From: Cribrihabitans_A pelagius
GTDB taxonomy: Bacteria; Pseudomonadota; Alphaproteobacteria; Rhodobacterales; Rhodobacteraceae
DNA length: 64,000 bases
NCBI RefSeq assembly: GCF_048820915.1
Contig: NZ_JBMERR010000006.1
Span: 124,001 to 188,000 of the forward strand
Direction: 5' to 3'
Positions 63,132 to 64,000 of this stretch are shown here, piece by piece (positions within the stretch are counted from its first letter, which is position 1; each line of letters opens with the position of its first letter). Made by a program: the position numbers and the translations under genes. Under the pieces are notes generated by a model. The model searched no databases, was not told the origin of the DNA, and saw nothing but the letters and a program-made list of their open reading frames with translations.

Positions 63132-64000
63132 CAGTTCAACCGCAGCCCGGTGTCCGGGGCGAAATAGGACACCTTGCCAAGATCGAAGCTCAGCCGCTGC
63201 GGCGCGCCGGCCGCGGCGGTGGTTTCCGCATGCAGCCGCGCGGTCACATGCTTGCCGCCGAGGTTCATCACCGCGTAGGTGTCAGCGCCTGCGGGCTCGA
63301 CGATGTCGATCACGCATTCGGCCTCCTGTGTGCTGCTGCTGCCGCGGAAGCCCGCATCGGCGATATCCTCGGGCCGCACGCCGAAGATCACGTCCTCGGG
63401 CAGGTTGCGGTTGTTGGCATCGGTCAGCAGGATCGGCGCGCCGCCCTCGCGGGCGATCTCGATCTGGGTCTCGCCGCCGACATTGCGGGTCTTGGCCGGG
63501 ATCAGGTTCATTGCCGGGCTGCCCATGAAGTCGGCCACGAAGAGGTTGGCCGGGCGGTTGTAGATCTCCGCCGGGGTGCCGATCTGCTGGATCACGCCGC
63601 CTTTCATCACGACGATCTTGGTCGCGAGCGTCATCGCCTCGATCTGGTCATGGGTGACATAGACCATCGAGGCGCCCAGCCGCTGGTGCAGCGCCTTGAT
63701 CTCGGTGCGCATCTCCACCCGGAGCTTGGCGTCGAGGTTGGAGAGCGGTTCGTCGAACAGGAACAGCTTGGGGTCGCGCACCAGCGCGCGGCCCATCGCC
63801 ACCCGCTGCCGCTGTCCGCCCGACAGCTGGCCGGGCTTGCGGTTCAGGAGCTGTTCGATCTGCAGCTGCTGCGCCACATAGGCCAGCTTCTCCTCCTGCT
63901 CGGCCTTGGCGATGCCGCGCACCTGCATCCCGAAGGTGATGTTCTTAGCAACGCTCATAGTCGGGTAGAGCGCGTAGGACTGGAACACCATGGCGATGTC
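63131..64000 (-). CDS. Sugar ABC transporter ATPase (MalK/UgpC/AglK type), 5' end beyond window
   Basis: 290 codons of the C-terminal part are visible; the reading frame is open to the edge (DIAMVFQSYALYPTMSV). Seen: Q-loop QSYALYP, signature LSGGQRQRVAMGRAL, Walker B LFLFDEPLSNLDAKLRVEM and the H-loop VYVTHDQIEAMTLATKIVVM. The C-terminal TOBE/regulatory domain is complete, with FGVRPEDI. The Walker A lies outside. With glucokinase next to it, an alpha-glucoside or related disaccharide importer is likely. Confidence 0.95.
   Translation of the reverse strand, partial: DIAMVFQSYALYPTMSVAKNITFGMQVRGIAKAEQEEKLAYVAQQLQIEQLLNRKPGQLSGGQRQRVAMGRALVRDPKLFLFDEPLSNLDAKLRVEMRTEIKALHQRLGASMVYVTHDQIEAMTLATKIVVMKGGVIQQIGTPAEIYNRPANLFVADFMGSPAMNLIPAKTRNVGGETQIEIAREGGAPILLTDANNRNLPEDVIFGVRPEDIADAGFRGSSSTQEAECVIDIVEPAGADTYAVMNLGGKHVTARLHAETTAAAGAPQRLSFDLGKVSYFAPDTGLRLN

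Overview
The window is GC-rich, densely coding DNA that looks like a marine alphaproteobacterium of the Roseobacter group (Rhodobacterales; Leisingera/Phaeobacter-like). The inference rests on gene content: a repABC replication/partition module, a bacteriophytochrome with an HWE kinase, a DddP-related M24 protein, GcvA-type LysR regulators and a quinohemoprotein amine dehydrogenase (qhp) operon. Because a complete repABC cassette (14.6-18.2 kb, minus strand) with parS-like palindromes, a candidate antisense RNA and an AT-rich origin candidate lies inside the window, the whole window most likely belongs to a large plasmid or chromid rather than the main chromosome. No rRNA, tRNA, intact insertion sequence or CRISPR array was seen.

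Layout. 0-3.5 kb: the 5' end of a probable minC (minus), then heme oxygenase and bacteriophytochrome translationally coupled. 3.8-6.6 kb: large-subunit catalase and a PfpI/DJ-1 protein (oxidative stress). 6.7-10.4 kb: a three-subunit molybdenum aldehyde oxidase (PaoABC type). 10.4-14.2 kb: a flavin/ferredoxin-reductase fusion and a GST, divergent from a LysR gene with a perfect palindrome in the shared promoter. 14.2-18.6 kb: repABC. 18.6-22.5 kb: LysR, Rieske oxygenase, aldehyde dehydrogenase and a small unknown gene. 22.8-31 kb: complete Na+-NQR operon nqrABCDEF with apbE and nqrM, interrupted by a CBS-domain gene and a small membrane protein gene. 31-34 kb: a decayed region with recognisable remnants of an aldo/keto reductase, a CoA-transferase and the start of etfA. 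34-37.2 kb: outer-membrane efflux lipoprotein and an aldehyde dehydrogenase.

37.2-48.9 kb: a complete qhp locus (qhpG-A-D-C-B-F-E-R) encoding the amine dehydrogenase, its radical-SAM crosslinking enzyme, flavin monooxygenase, peptide exporter, leader protease and regulator. It is flanked by a divergent AraC gene with a helically phased repeat array in the promoter, and by an aldehyde dehydrogenase suited to oxidise the product aldehydes. 49.2-53.8 kb: a complete branched-chain-amino-acid-type ABC transporter of unknown substrate. 53.9-55 kb: MgtC-family and ExoD proteins. 55-56.2 kb: a second decayed patch with an MFS remnant. 56.3-57.9 kb: Lrp regulator divergent from a zinc alcohol dehydrogenase. 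58-60.4 kb: LysR divergent from a DddP-like M24 protein. 60.6-62.1 kb: a frameshifted RTX-like gene. 62.2-64 kb: glucokinase and the 3' part of a sugar ABC-transporter ATPase, which runs off the end of the window.

Functionally, the window is dominated by periplasmic and cytoplasmic oxidation of amines, alcohols and aldehydes (qhp, three aldehyde dehydrogenases, an aldehyde oxidase, one alcohol dehydrogenase), plus sodium-motive respiration, light sensing and redox defence. Regulators are mostly divergent from the genes they probably control. The strongest candidates for new biology are the phased operator at qhp, the DddP paralogue with a changed catalytic position, the Rieske/ALDH/small-protein cassette and the decayed 31-34 kb region.
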